Part shown: piece after piece, positions 46,230 through 56,089 of the stretch | Position numbering within the stretch: position 1 is the stretch's first letter | Layout of the letters: every line of letters begins with the position of its first letter | Assembly (NCBI GenBank): GCA_038380435.1 | Contig: JAWZYU010000013.1 | Coordinates: forward strand, 66,420,446 to 66,484,445 | DNA from: Ryuthela nishihirai | Taxonomy: Eukaryota; Arthropoda; Arachnida; Araneae; Heptathelidae | Length of the DNA: 64,000 nt | Reading direction: 5' to 3' | Notes under the pieces: model-generated | What the model was told of the DNA's origin: nothing | Databases searched by the model: none | Seen by the model: the letters and a program-made list of their open reading frames with translations, nothing else | Program-made: the position numbers and the translations under genes

Positions 46230-47256
46230 CTAATCCATTAACAGATTTAAGTCATCACTATCCCTAATCCTTGGCACCCTGGATATTTCCGTTTTCCTTA
46301 CGTAAAGTTTTGAGTACTTGACCAAAACAAACTTGAAACCATTTTCTCCCTGTAATTTCTTTAATTCATACAATAGCTGCTTGTTTTCTTGTGTTAAATG
46401 ATCATTTACGTAAACTCTACCATCAGGCAGCCCCTCGTGTATTTCCTTAGTGAATAACGTTTTCTTTAATTTCCAACACTTGATCCAATTTTCTTTCATT
46501 TTTCTCATAGCTAGTTGGACAATTATTGGTTTAATTTTTTTTGTTGGCACTCTATGAACAGCCTGTATATTCATATCTTCATCCTGTACATTTAATACAC
46601 TTGCGATATGAGTAACTATCTCCTTCACATTTTCATTCATTGTTTCAGGAACTCCCACTATCTCTATATTACAATTCCTACTGTTTTGCTCTAAATCATT
46701 CATTTTCCCTTTTAATCCCTTAATTTCTTTCTTCAAAGTTTGATTTTCAGTCATAAGTCTTTCATTTTGTTGTTGGACATCTTTAATTTGTTTAGTTAAC
46801 TCAGTCAAAATTCTCAAAAAATCATCTAATTTATCAGAACAGTACCTAGTGGATTTTTTTATATTCCTCCAGTTCTTTTAATAATTCTTTTTTGGACCTG
46901 TCATTTATTTCTATCATATCTTTCCTAAGATCGGTCATCTGTTTACCGAACATTTCATCAATGTGTTGAATCGTTTCAACAGACATGGCTCAATCTTCTG
47001 GCTCTTTCGATGTCACAGTGTCACGTGAACCACTTGTGCGAACACTCGCTTCACCTCTCATCCCTTTCCCTGTAGAATCATCCCTACACCTGTGACATTT
47101 TCATCGATTTTTGCTCTCAGAGCTCATTTTGCGAAAATTGGTCTCTACAATTCCAACACAATAAAAATGAAATCTTAAACTACACTTTCCAGCGCAGTGC
47201 AAAGTCTCTGTCAGATCAACAATATCTATACCACACTCAGCACACGGAATTCCCAT
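46230..47256 (-). pseudogene. LINE L2 ORF1p: PHD-like finger, coiled coil and RRM
   Basis: It starts MGIPCAECGIDIVDLTETLH and continues with CSLRFHFYCVGIVETNFRK and (after a stop) KCHRC: a Cys/His finger of PHD type. A frameshift near 46850 follows. Then a coiled coil (IKDVQQQNERLMTENQTLKK) and NIEIVGVPETMNENVKEIVT with AVHRVPTKKIKPIIVQLAMR, the RRM-like core. The last stretch ENGFKFVLVKYSKLYVRKTE resembles the C-terminal domain of L1 ORF1p. Its stop lies only 4 bases before the ORF2 Met at 46225, so translation may be coupled. Confidence 0.78.
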
Positions 47257-47319
47257 CTTATAATTTAATATACCCAAAATATGTAATTATAATATATCAC
47301 CTAGTAATCTATTTATTTT

Positions 47320-48700
47320 CTTACTCTACTAAATGAATACTAAATGAATTACTACTCTACTAAATGAATACAATTTCGGAGCAAGATCGTAGAACATGAA
47401 GTTGACGACGCCACATCACTTCTTGAATGAACTGCGTATTTCATCAGATAGGCTAACTTAGCCTCCAGCGTAGGAGCAGACGACAATTCTTGGCGTTTCA
47501 CCATCACACATTACACTCCATGCATATGCGCATTAACACATCATCCTACGTATCTTCGTAGTAACGTGGCAAGTCTAGATTATCGTGAATAAGTCAACTT
47601 ATAAATAATCACGAAACATATAACTTACACACTTTGCTCTTCTCCAACTAAAATATCTTCATGAGAAAATTCAATGAAAAATTTAAGATATTAATTAAAT
47701 GAATAACATATCTTAAAGCATCTGAAACATGACACACCTAACTTCTAAAGACTGTTGCCACCTTTTGATATGACGTCAGCCATTCCGTTTTTGTCTGGCA
47801 TTTTGTTCATGAAAATTCATTGCGATATTTGGGATAGCATAGATTTCGAAGAATCGAAGATTCATGATGCTACACAGCTTCATTGTAATATTTTGAGAAA
47901 ATTTTGCAATTTAGGCAATTTTCAGGAGATTTTTTGACTTGCCAATTTCTCGAAAGTTTCAATTTCTTGCACCCAAGTTTTTTCAATGATAGTTTCAAAT
48001 GTTTTCTTTTGGTTTTGCTGCGAATTTTGAGAATATATTTATTTAATGATTGCATTGTAATCAAAAATCAAAGAGTTCAAATTCGATGGGAAGGCATTGT
48101 TAAATTCAACACTTTCGTCAAGTGCCAGGTGACAGGGTATCATAATCTGCTTTATGGAAGTTGTACCTTTTGAGCAGGAAAATTGAAAATTATTGGGATA
48201 TGCGTGTGTTGTCTGTGAAAAGAGGTCAAATGGTTCAGTGTTGAAGGTCGCAATCGCGATTGCTGGAAAAGGAAGGAGGAATGTAAATGGCATAAATGTT
48301 AACAACCTCGAAGCTGTCTTAATGAATGGTCGCTGAAATTTGCAGGCAGGTGAACATCTTGTCCACAAAAATGGAGACTCCTTCTTGTGTACTTACTCGG
48401 TCCTTTAGGGAAACGCTGTAGCCTAGTCGACATACCATGCTGTCGGTATAGGTAGAGTTCAACCGAGATTCAGAAATGCATGAGAAGTCGACTTCATGAA
48501 GTTCAATATGATGGTGAAGTGTGGAGAGTTTGTTGCACATACTTCGAGGATTCATAAAAAGGACTTTGCACATTCTACTCCTAATGAATCACTCGGAAGG
48601 ATTTTTTTAGCGGTTGTTACGATAGGATCTGGCTTTAAAACAATTGGGTATCCAATGTTTGGGGCGCCCTCCAAAATCGGAAATATATATTCCTTTAGGC
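47320..48700 (-). pseudogene. CR1-like LINE L3, endonuclease part
   Basis: 48573-48319 (- strand) gives CKVLFMNPRSMCNKLSTLHH (endonuclease Asn), VDFSCISESRLN (catalytic Glu) and GYSVSLKDRVSTQEGVSIFV (DR..GG region). Further on, 48064-47870 resembles the basic linker between endonuclease and RT (RKHLKLSLKKLGCKKLKLSR). Several frameshifts. It is the upstream half of the element at 41045-42878. Confidence 0.62.
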
Positions 48701-48879
48701 CATAAATCAGGATTAGTTAGCATTTCTATGTTTTCTGCTGAACTGGCAATAGTGAGTGAAGCATAGAGATCCACATTTGTACTTATCTTCCTATTGCTTT
48801 CGCTTTGACATTTGTCAGTTTATGGGTTATGGATCTGTGAATTTGTCAAAATAGTTGTTCCACCATATCTTCCGATCGC

Positions 48880-50125
48880 GATGATTACGATCACTTAATG
48901 ATTTATGTGTCAAATGAGAGCTTGTGACGCGGGGAGTGTCATGCGCTATGAAAATTTGATTCAAAGCTTTCTCCCCTCCCCCTAAAAAAGGGAAAATATG
49001 AAAACTCTTCTTCCGCGATATTTCCAGAATGCGAGTGTTAAAAGTAACAAGCTCTACATCAAATGAATGCTTTTGATGCAGGTAATACCATAGACTATGA
49101 AAAAATGTCCCGCCTAAACTTTCTTCCCACTTAAGAAAGGGGGAAATATGAAAACGATTGTTCTCCTATATATCCTGAACGGGAATGCAGAAAGTAAAAT
49201 GCTACACGTCAAATGGAAGCTTTTGAAGTGGGAAATGTCATAGACTATGAAAAATTGACCTCCTCGATCTTTGTTCATTGCTAAAAAAGGGGATGGAAAT
49301 ATGAAAGCGATTGTTGCCCTGTATCTCCGGAACGCAAGTGCCGAAAGTAACAAGCTATACGTCAAACAAAAACTTCATAGGCTATGAAAAAATTATCCCC
49401 AAACTTTCTTCCCCCAGAAAAATGAGGAAATATGAAAACGATTTTCCCCCTCTATCTCCTGAATGCGAGTGCGAAAGTAACAAGCTACACTTGAAATAAA
49501 CGCTTGTGACTTGGGAAGTTTCATAAGCTATAAAAAAGTAACCTTCATGCTTTCTTCCCCTCTAAAAGTGGGGAAATGTGAAAAATATTCTTCCTTATAT
49601 CTGAAGAACGCGAATGCTACAAGCAACAATCTATACGTCAAATGAAAGCTTCTGATGCGGGGAATGTCATAGGTTATTAGAAATTGATCTTAGGTTTTCT
49701 TTCTCCCTAAAAATGAGGAAATATGAATACGATTGTTCTCTTATTATCTGTGGATCATGAGTGCGGAAAGTAACAAACTATGCTTTAAATGAAAGCTTCT
49801 GACGCGGTTTATGTCATAGGCTATAAAAATATCCCCGTCCCATGCTTTCGTGCCCACATACAAACATAAAATGTGAAAATCGTTCTACTATATCTTACGA
49901 GTACAGTTACGAGTTAGGTGTCAAATGAAAGCTCATATAATGACCGTCGTAAAGAATTTCGAATTTTTCCCCTTATCATTTTCCCCACGGATTTCGACTT
50001 TAACGATTCATATCTCAAATTAAAGCTTGTGAAGTCTCCAACGGCATGGGCTACCTCAAACGCGACTCCAAAAGAGAGGGAAAATGTGGTCAATATATCA
50101 AATGAAAGTTTTTGAAGGTAGATGA
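48880..50125. repeat. Diverged satellite, ~145-bp unit, about 10 units
   Basis: Motifs GTCAAATGAAAGCTT, ATGTCATAGGCTATGAAAAA, TTTCTTCCC and GGAAATATGAAAACGATT recur in fixed order. The first motif occurs near 48909, 49060, 49208, 49361, 49492, 49639, 49783, 49920, 50014 and 50098: spacing 130-153 at first, then shortened. Units are some 70-80% alike. Small ORFs on both strands are by-products. A satellite monomer of nucleosome size is possible but only inferred. Confidence 0.8.
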
Positions 50126-50295
50126 TTTTAATAAATATAAATAAATAAAACGTTGAGATCCACAATATATAAATAATATAAAATATATAAATAATATAAA
50201 AATATAAATAAATAAATATAAATAAATATAAATATAAATAAAAATAAATAAAAATAAATATAGATAAAAAATATAAATAAATAAAAAATTTAAAA
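50125..50295. repeat. (AAATA)n-type AT microsatellite
   Basis: About 170 bases of AAATAAATATAAATA-like repeats between the satellite and the palindromic MITE. Confidence 0.85.
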
Positions 50296-50297
50296 AA

Positions 50298-50533
50298 TAC
50301 CTATCATCCTATATGGACCCTAAAAAGTAGAAAATAATCCTAAAGCATATCGATGGTGCAATCAGTCATTGAGTTCGTATTCACTTCAAAGGAAGGGCGT
50401 CGATTTACCTCCTCAACAATTTTACGGGCACCCTATCATCCTTTGAAGTGAATACGAATTCAGTGACTGATTGCACCATCGAATGCTGTAGGTTTATTTT
50501 CTACTTTTTAGGAACAATATAGGAAAATGGGTA
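50298..50533. mobile_element. Palindromic MITE, ~96-bp arms
   Basis: The left arm (50298-50393) and right arm (50439-50533) are inverted copies at roughly 88-90% identity, e.g. CGATGGTGCAATCAGTCA and TTCGTATTCACTTCAAAGGA are shared. The loop of 45 bases begins AGGGCGTCG. Ends read TACC(T/C)AT. No ORF. Target duplication not evident, as the left flank is an AT microsatellite. Confidence 0.75.
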
Positions 50534-50554
50534 TATTTTAAATATTTTAATTTA

Positions 50555-50710
50555 TCTTTTTTAATCTTTCCTGCCGGTTGGAATAATTTACTAATTGGGA
50601 AACCCTATTAGATAAATTGTAGAGTCTTATTATCTGACCTCCCCTCGGAAACAGTTGTCTCTCCCCCCTCCCTGACACTAAATCCTGGGTATGTACCTGG
50701 GGATGGCTTT
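50555..50710 (-). repeat. Dispersed repeat with G-rich end, second copy
   Basis: - strand copy of the repeat at 3245-3540, with the same motif order. It follows the palindromic MITE directly. Confidence 0.4.
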
Positions 50711-51312
50711 GGCTTGCTCTGATGCTCCTCGTCTCAAACATTTCGGGTCAGAATTCATCTCTACTACAGAGTTGACTGAGTTTCATGCCTCATTCTTTGA
50801 GCATTTCTTTTTAGCAGCAGATGCAATTCAGATTTCTCTCTGAGCAAATTAAAGGAGAATTGTGTTCACAGAAATAAACTCCTTTAACTAATCCTTAAGT
50901 ATCTTTTAAAACTTGAAGAGTCCATTAAGTAGCATATAGATAGGAAATATTATTAAGTTTGCTTGTAGCCACAGTTACATTTCTGTTACTAGATTACAAA
51001 TGTTAAATTTTGCAACATGCACTCATTTTTCGCAATTTATGCTACTACAGAATACAGCATTTTTCCCAAGAACTATAAGAGCGAATCAGGATTCTAAGGG
51101 GTTATACTGAACTTATTTTGTATTCATATTCGAGAAGGGAAGTTTATCTCTATATCTTCTCCAAAACCAGCTCCTAATGTTTCTATCCTCCGAAATGGTG
51201 AAGTAGAATAATGATATAGCTATGGACTGGAAGTATTTTAGAAGTTATATACTTTCATTTTATGCAAATATAATAATTCAGAATATAATGGACCGTATTC
51301 TCTCTTCCACAG

Positions 51313-51546
51313 TATCTTCAGTACCTTTCCTATAGAATCAAAGTGTCCTGGTCACTGGAGAGCATTTTTGTAACTCTAGCCTTAGCAGAAGAAGGTTATA
51401 AGAACTCAAGTCAATTGTATAAAGCTTTGAAGGAGTGTCATTCAAAGTCTGATGTCTCAGCTCAAGATGTGTACAATGTACATTTCCGCTTCTGTTTGGA
51501 CTTGTTTCATATATACATACATCGAAGACAGTTAGAAAATGCTCAG
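51313..51546 (+). CDS. Gene 2, third visible exon
   Basis: Acceptor CTCTTCCACAG|TATCTT, donor GCTCAG|GTAAAC, 234 bases, phase 0 at both ends, matching the donor at 40512. It encodes 78 residues: YLQYLSYRIKVSWSLESIFV, TLALAEEGYKNSSQLYKALK, ECHSKSDVSAQDVYNVHFRF and CLDLFHIYIHRRQLENAQ. Paired amphipathic helices with A-x-x-x-Y and the RRQLENAQ ending look like TPR-type helices. An exon between 40512 and 51313 cannot be excluded, but none was seen. Confidence 0.82.
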
Positions 51547-51697
51547 GTAAACTTTAATTATGTAATATATATATATTTTCTCTCTGGTTAGTAATATTTC
51601 AGAGGATTCGAGAAAAATAGATTAGGGAATGAAGTGGCTATTAAAAAATTTAAATAATATTGACCTATGAATTATTAATTATTATATTATCAATATA

Positions 51698-51733
51698 AGT
51701 TATTGAGATGGAGTCATCTCCATCTCAATAACT
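51698..51733. repeat. Perfect 15-bp hairpin
   Basis: AGTTATTGAGATGGA, loop GTCATC, then the exact reverse complement. It is followed by AT-rich palindromic (TTAATTATTAAT) stretches to 51960. Confidence 0.85.
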
Positions 51734-52401
51734 GATGACTGACTAACAGGAGATTATGCTAATTCTAACTATGAAGCAGAAATGGTAGAGCTCTGAATAT
51801 TTAATAATTTTAGAGGTACTTTGAGAAATAATATTGATCTAAGAATGATTAATTATTAATCATTCACAGCTAGTTAATTCATAATAGTTAATTACTAATG
51901 ATCATTCACTATTAATTATTATTAATTAATCATTTTTAGTCTCCGAAAAGTTAATAATTTTAATTAACAACGAAATTTTACAAGCTTAAAAACGTGGAAT
52001 TTACCATCTCCAGCAGAATAAGTATTTCATGACTTTTTTTATGAAAAAGTAAATTGAGATCACACTTAGATTTCGTTCCTTGCCTATTTAAATTTAAATG
52101 CTTATGCTGCCAAATTTGTACAAATGCCACTTTCACTTATTCGACTATTTATATTTTACTTTCTTTGCTTTAATTAACAAAGAAACTTTATAAGCTTAAA
52201 AACTTGGAATTTCGTAATAAGAACAAAGTTGATGTAGTGGTTAATAAATATTTTACAAGAGCGGTAGTGGCTCAGGATTTTTGCATTCCAAAACCAAACA
52301 AAGAGTTATTCAAAAGTATTATGGATATAGTAGCTTAAAACTATTCAACTCACTGTCAGATAACATGAAAATTATAAATAATAAAATACATTTCTCTAAA
52401 G

Positions 52402-52590
52402 CAGTGGATCTCAACCTTTTATGCCCCCTGGAAATGTGTTATAACTGGCGTACCCCTTGTATAGATAGATAAAACTATAGTTATAGTTGAACAATGATCA
52501 TTTTTACTTTCTTACTAGATCTAGCGATTTTCGAGCTTTCACGGCGTACCCCAAAAAATTTTATCGCGTACCCCACGTTGAGAACTCCTA
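52402..52590. mobile_element. hAT MITE (189 bp) with 8-bp target duplication
   Basis: Starts CAGTGGATCTCAACCTTTTA and, read from the other end, TAGGAGTTCTCAACGTGGGG; both then carry GTACGC-type sequence. CTCTAAAG is directly repeated at 52394-52401 and 52591-52598, the hAT target duplication length. Removing the element and one repeat restores the reading frame of the host LINE. Confidence 0.85.
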
Positions 52591-52813
52591 CTCTAAAGAA
52601 CTAAAAAAATGGTTGCTGAACGGTGGAGATTGCGACTGATATTTTATTAATTGTATCAATTGATTACATTGAAATGAGATATGAGTAGTAGGAGATAAAT
52701 TTGTATATTACAGAGGCCGAAATTGCTATTTTTATGTTTATATATTTATATATATATATTGATATACTCAAAACTGCAGGATATATATATATGTTTTGTA
52801 AATATCCACTTGC

Positions 52814-52830
52814 GAGTTAAATACTAACTC
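52814..52830 (+). promoter_or_regulatory. LINE 3'UTR stem-loop
   Basis: GAGTTA, loop AATAC, TAACTC: a perfect 6-bp stem, followed by TTGTGGAAC. Best of the four copies. Confidence 0.55.
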
Positions 52831-53514
52831 TTGTGGAACTTGACTATGTATTAGCTATATATTTATATATTGTGCAAATAAATAAACTGAATCGGGCTGC
52901 ATATTCGTGCATGTTCTCTCCCAGTTGCTGTTGACAGGTGGTGAATTTATGCAGCCGACTAATGGTTCTTCCATGTCGAACCTATCAATGACGACCCTTT
53001 TAAATGATTCATACCTTTCTTCCACCCGCAATTCCTGCGAAGCATTCACAAATTCGGCCTCTATTGCCTTTCAGTTTCAAGTGGGCGATGATCGCCATCT
53101 TGCTCGGTTGCCATTTCGCCTAACGTGCGACGCTCTCTGCTTTAAAAAAGGAGCTGAGTTACACCCACTATCATCGTCATAGTTATTTACAAGATTTCCG
53201 AAACCCGCTAATACAGGTTCCCCAGGGGATTCGGTTCCTGGGTGAGAGTATCTAATCTGACATTTTTTGTACCACCAATCTCTAAGTGCTGTAGTATTGG
53301 TTTGTGCATTCTCTTTATTAAACCTCAAAGAGTGCATGGAAGCAGTACACAGAAATGCCGTTTACATACACTCCTCAGCTAAACTAAATAAATCTTTTAG
53401 TCGATCATTCAGTACTTCGCCTCAAACATGTCTACTCCTTGGATCTATGTTAATTTACACAGAAATGCAATGAAATGCAATGAAATGCACAGAAATGCAC
53501 AGAACTTGCAGAAT

Positions 53515-54893
53515 GCAAAAGTGCAACACCAGGATGAACTCATCAGATTGTTCCGAAATATGCAAGATGGGAGAACATGTAAATGGTTCAAAGTGCAGCA
53601 CATACGAACATCAAATGTGACAGTAACGTCCCCTGGAAGTGGTATAGGAGGAGATTCCAAAAGCGAGTGTGAAGCATTGGAATTGTGTTTGCTCGCAGTT
53701 CTTGTGCACTAAAGGGTCAAGAATGCTCCATCAAAGAACACGGCATCTATACGACCAGGTTTCCGACTTTGATCAAGAGAGAATTGTGGGATTATGCGAA
53801 GGTGGATTATCGTACCGAGACATCGGTGCTCATGTTGGACAGAATGCTATCACAGTGATGAGAATATATCGTCAGTGGGTAGAGGAGGAACGAACTCACC
53901 GACGTGAGGAATCTCAATGGCACTGTCACACAAACGAACGAGAGGGCAGACATCTCGTGCGCATGGCTTTGAATGATCATACAGCCACATCAAACACCTT
54001 ACCTCAACAGTTAGGGTGTGTTGCACATCAGCCAATGTCCGCACATACAGTTCGACATCGGCTGCAGCATCGGGGCATCTTTTCTAGGCGGCCATTGCTT
54101 CGGCTACTATTGACTCTACGACACAGGCGTATGCGACTGCAATGATGCCTAGAACGGTGGTGGAATGGATGTGCGAATCGCCTCACATCGTCTTTTCAGA
54201 CGAATCTCGCCTCAGTATGCAGCATCATGATGGACGAATCCGTATCTGGTGGTACCACGGCGACAGGCTCAGTGAGACTTGCATGATGCAGTGCGTACAG
54301 GACCGGCCCCTTGTGTTATGGTATGGAGAGCCATTGTACTCCACTCAGGCACGCGTCTCATACGCATTACCAGTACTTTGAACAGGCAGTGTTACATCAT
54401 TGAGTTTTTGGAGCCTCTGATCGTACCTTATCTTTAAGGGCTCTCTGGTGCCATTTACCAACAGGACAATGCACGCCCACATGTGGCATGCATCGTCCAA
54501 CAATTTCTGGGTAGCCACCATGCGACACTTCTGCCTTAGCCTGTGCATTCACCGGATCTGTCCACAGTTGAACATGTGTGGTCAATGATCTCACAACGAC
54601 TAGCACACCAGACACCAGCAGCTGCTATAACAGATGAACTTTGGCTACGTATCGAAACTGCATGGACTGACATTCCCCAAACACATGTCCGACGTTTCAT
54701 CCTCTCAATGCCGGACAGTATAGCAGCGATTATTTCGGCTCATGGTTGCTACACAAGATACTGATTTCTTTGTATTCCACAAGTCTAATCGAATTGTATT
54801 TGTAATCATTTGATCATTGTAACATAAGATATATGTTCACTAAATATGTTTTGATATCTCTTATCTTTCCTGGTGTCCTACTTTTAATGGCAA
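53515..54893 (+). mobile_element. Tc1-type DNA transposon, second copy
   Basis: Left end GCAAAAGTGCAACACCAGGA, right end read inward GCCATTAAAAGTAGGACACC then AGGAAAG: imperfect inverted repeats. The transposase is on the + strand (next entry). It differs clearly in sequence from the copy at 5281-7147, so it is another family. A short (AATGAAATGC)n repeat precedes it. It is in gene 2 sense orientation. Confidence 0.8.
53740..54764 (+). pseudogene. Tc1-family transposase pseudogene, second
   Basis: 53740-54145: DQERIVGLCEGGLSYRDIGA then VMRIYRQWVEEERTHRREES, the paired HTH region, and GRHLVRMALNDHTATSNTLP and HTVRHRLQHRGIFSRRPLL. 54142-54381: SPHIVFSDESRLSMQHHDGR, with the first catalytic Asp. 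54420-54500: only frame-shifted traces of the QDNAxPH motif (AGQCTP-like). 54543-54764: SPDLSTVEHVWSMISQRLAH with the Glu-Asp region, then DELWLRIETAWTDIPQTHVR and SMPDSIAAIISAHGCYTRY. At least two frameshifts. Confidence 0.83.
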
Positions 54894-54949
54894 ACAGTGT
54901 AATTTAATTATTTTCCACAGATGTACCTGAAACTCCGCACTAAGGAACG

Positions 54950-55900
54950 GACACATGCACACATATACTTCTCGCTATGTCAAACATTGAATAGGACCAC
55001 ATTTCATTTAGAGAATTTAATACACAAAATTTCACTTCTACTTTTACTTTACTTAATTCTACAATGCTTCTGATGTAACTTTGCCAAGAATAAAAAAAAA
55101 AACTATTCTTTCCATATTTAAACAAATCATATACCTTTTCAAATTCAACTTTGTCTCTCTTTTTTTCACACACACAACAATTTTGATATAAAATGAAAGG
55201 AGTAAAACGCACACAATTCTATATTTCCAATACTGTCAGTTCCTTAATAACCCAGCGGGTGCGAAATCTGGGCACCAATTTGTCACACCCACTCCTGTTT
55301 CACTGGATAGGAATGACGTAAGGGACAAATAATAAAAAAGTAGGGTAGGGGAAAATTGGCATTGTGTTAACTTCGAGGTCGTTAGCAGATTCTTCAAGCT
55401 CAGGACTCTTTCTCTCACTGATTCTTAGAGGGAAAAACCAAAGGATAATTGTAGCCAATATCAGGATTATTTAAATACATTTATTGATTAAAACTTTCAT
55501 TTTACTCTACAAGTGCAACAGGTAGAAGGACCTCAGTTATCAGACAACACATGAGGTAAAGGGCAGTATGGCTTAGGATAAATTTGGCGATAAGTCTTGA
55601 GCTACAATGGGATAAAAGGGATCAGAACAGAAAAAATATCAGTACCTCTTTCCTCGGCACAAGGGTGATGTTAAGTCCCGGTTCATTTCGCACCGTTTCC
55701 ACTCTGCACATATTGAGGCCTAGGCATTCAGTTCTGAATATTTTCTTTTCTCTTCCTCAGTGGCTCACATCTGCGTATCATACTCAGGCAGTGATCTATC
55801 AGCTCCGACTGCTTTGCACAGTTCATAGAGTTCATTTTTTTGCCCAATGAATGGGAGATACTTTATCTCTGACGCAAACAAGAATCAGGAGCCATAGAAC
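54950..55900 (-). mobile_element. Possible LTR and primer-binding site (weak)
   Basis: On the - strand GTGGGTGTGACA (possible LTR end) is followed by AATTGGTGCCCAGATTTCGC at about 55285-55260, resembling a tRNA primer-binding site (TGGTGCCCAG), then a leader-like stretch to 54950. The LTR start is not found and no gag or pol is seen. Confidence 0.3.
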
Positions 55901-56089
55901 GAAGAACGCACTTTTCTTGCAGGCAGCTTGCCCAACCAGGGGCAAGAATCGCACCATTTGCGAAGTGCGTGGGGTGCGTTCATTGGTCAGCATTGATGAT
56001 ACGGCAGTTGGACAGCAGGCCGGGATTTGGCATCTTGTTTTTTTTGTATTTCTTCTCTCAGCCGGAATCGGCATCTTGTTCTGATTTTA

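Larger units (their letters stand above)
42880..47310 (-). mobile_element. CR1/Jockey-like LINE L2, nearly full length, nested in L3
   Basis: The best preserved LINE in the window. Its - strand order is zinc-finger ORF1 (47256-46230), ORF2 endonuclease (46225-45002), RT (44959-43915), C-terminal domain (43804-43217), 3'UTR with hairpin (42972-42985), and a (TAC)n-type tail (TAGTAGTAG on the + strand at 42880). The flanks on both sides carry parts of one other LINE (L3), so L2 inserted into it. The 5' boundary is uncertain (a short CTCTACTAAATGAATAC duplication at 47325 and 47355). Confidence 0.82.
40513..51312 (+). other. Gene 2 intron (10.8 kb)
   Basis: Largest visible intron: CR1-like LINE L3 (41045-42878 and 47320-48700) interrupted by LINE L2 (42880-47310), satellite array (48880-50125), MITE (50298-50533). 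40513-41040 and 50720-51312 contain nothing recognised. Confidence 0.7.
52170..52880 (+). mobile_element. LINE 3' end, carrying a hAT MITE
   Basis: 5'-truncated LINE of the same group as 14700-20105: QKYYGYSSLKLFNSLSDNMK then IINNKIHFSK, interrupted by the MITE at 52402, and resuming ELKKWLLNGGDCD after it. The 3'UTR has the GCGAGTTAAATACTAACTCT hairpin and CTTGTGGAAC. The start is uncertain: a 45-base block at its 5' edge (52172-52215) is also found at 51961-52005. Confidence 0.7.

Noticed and set aside
47755..48173. Small + strand ORFs of 60 and 89 aa
   Set aside because: Shadows of the - strand LINE L3 linker region.
48880..50125. CRISPR-like or coding repeat array
   Set aside because: Monomers adjoin each other without spacers and have no conserved reading frame. 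It is a satellite.
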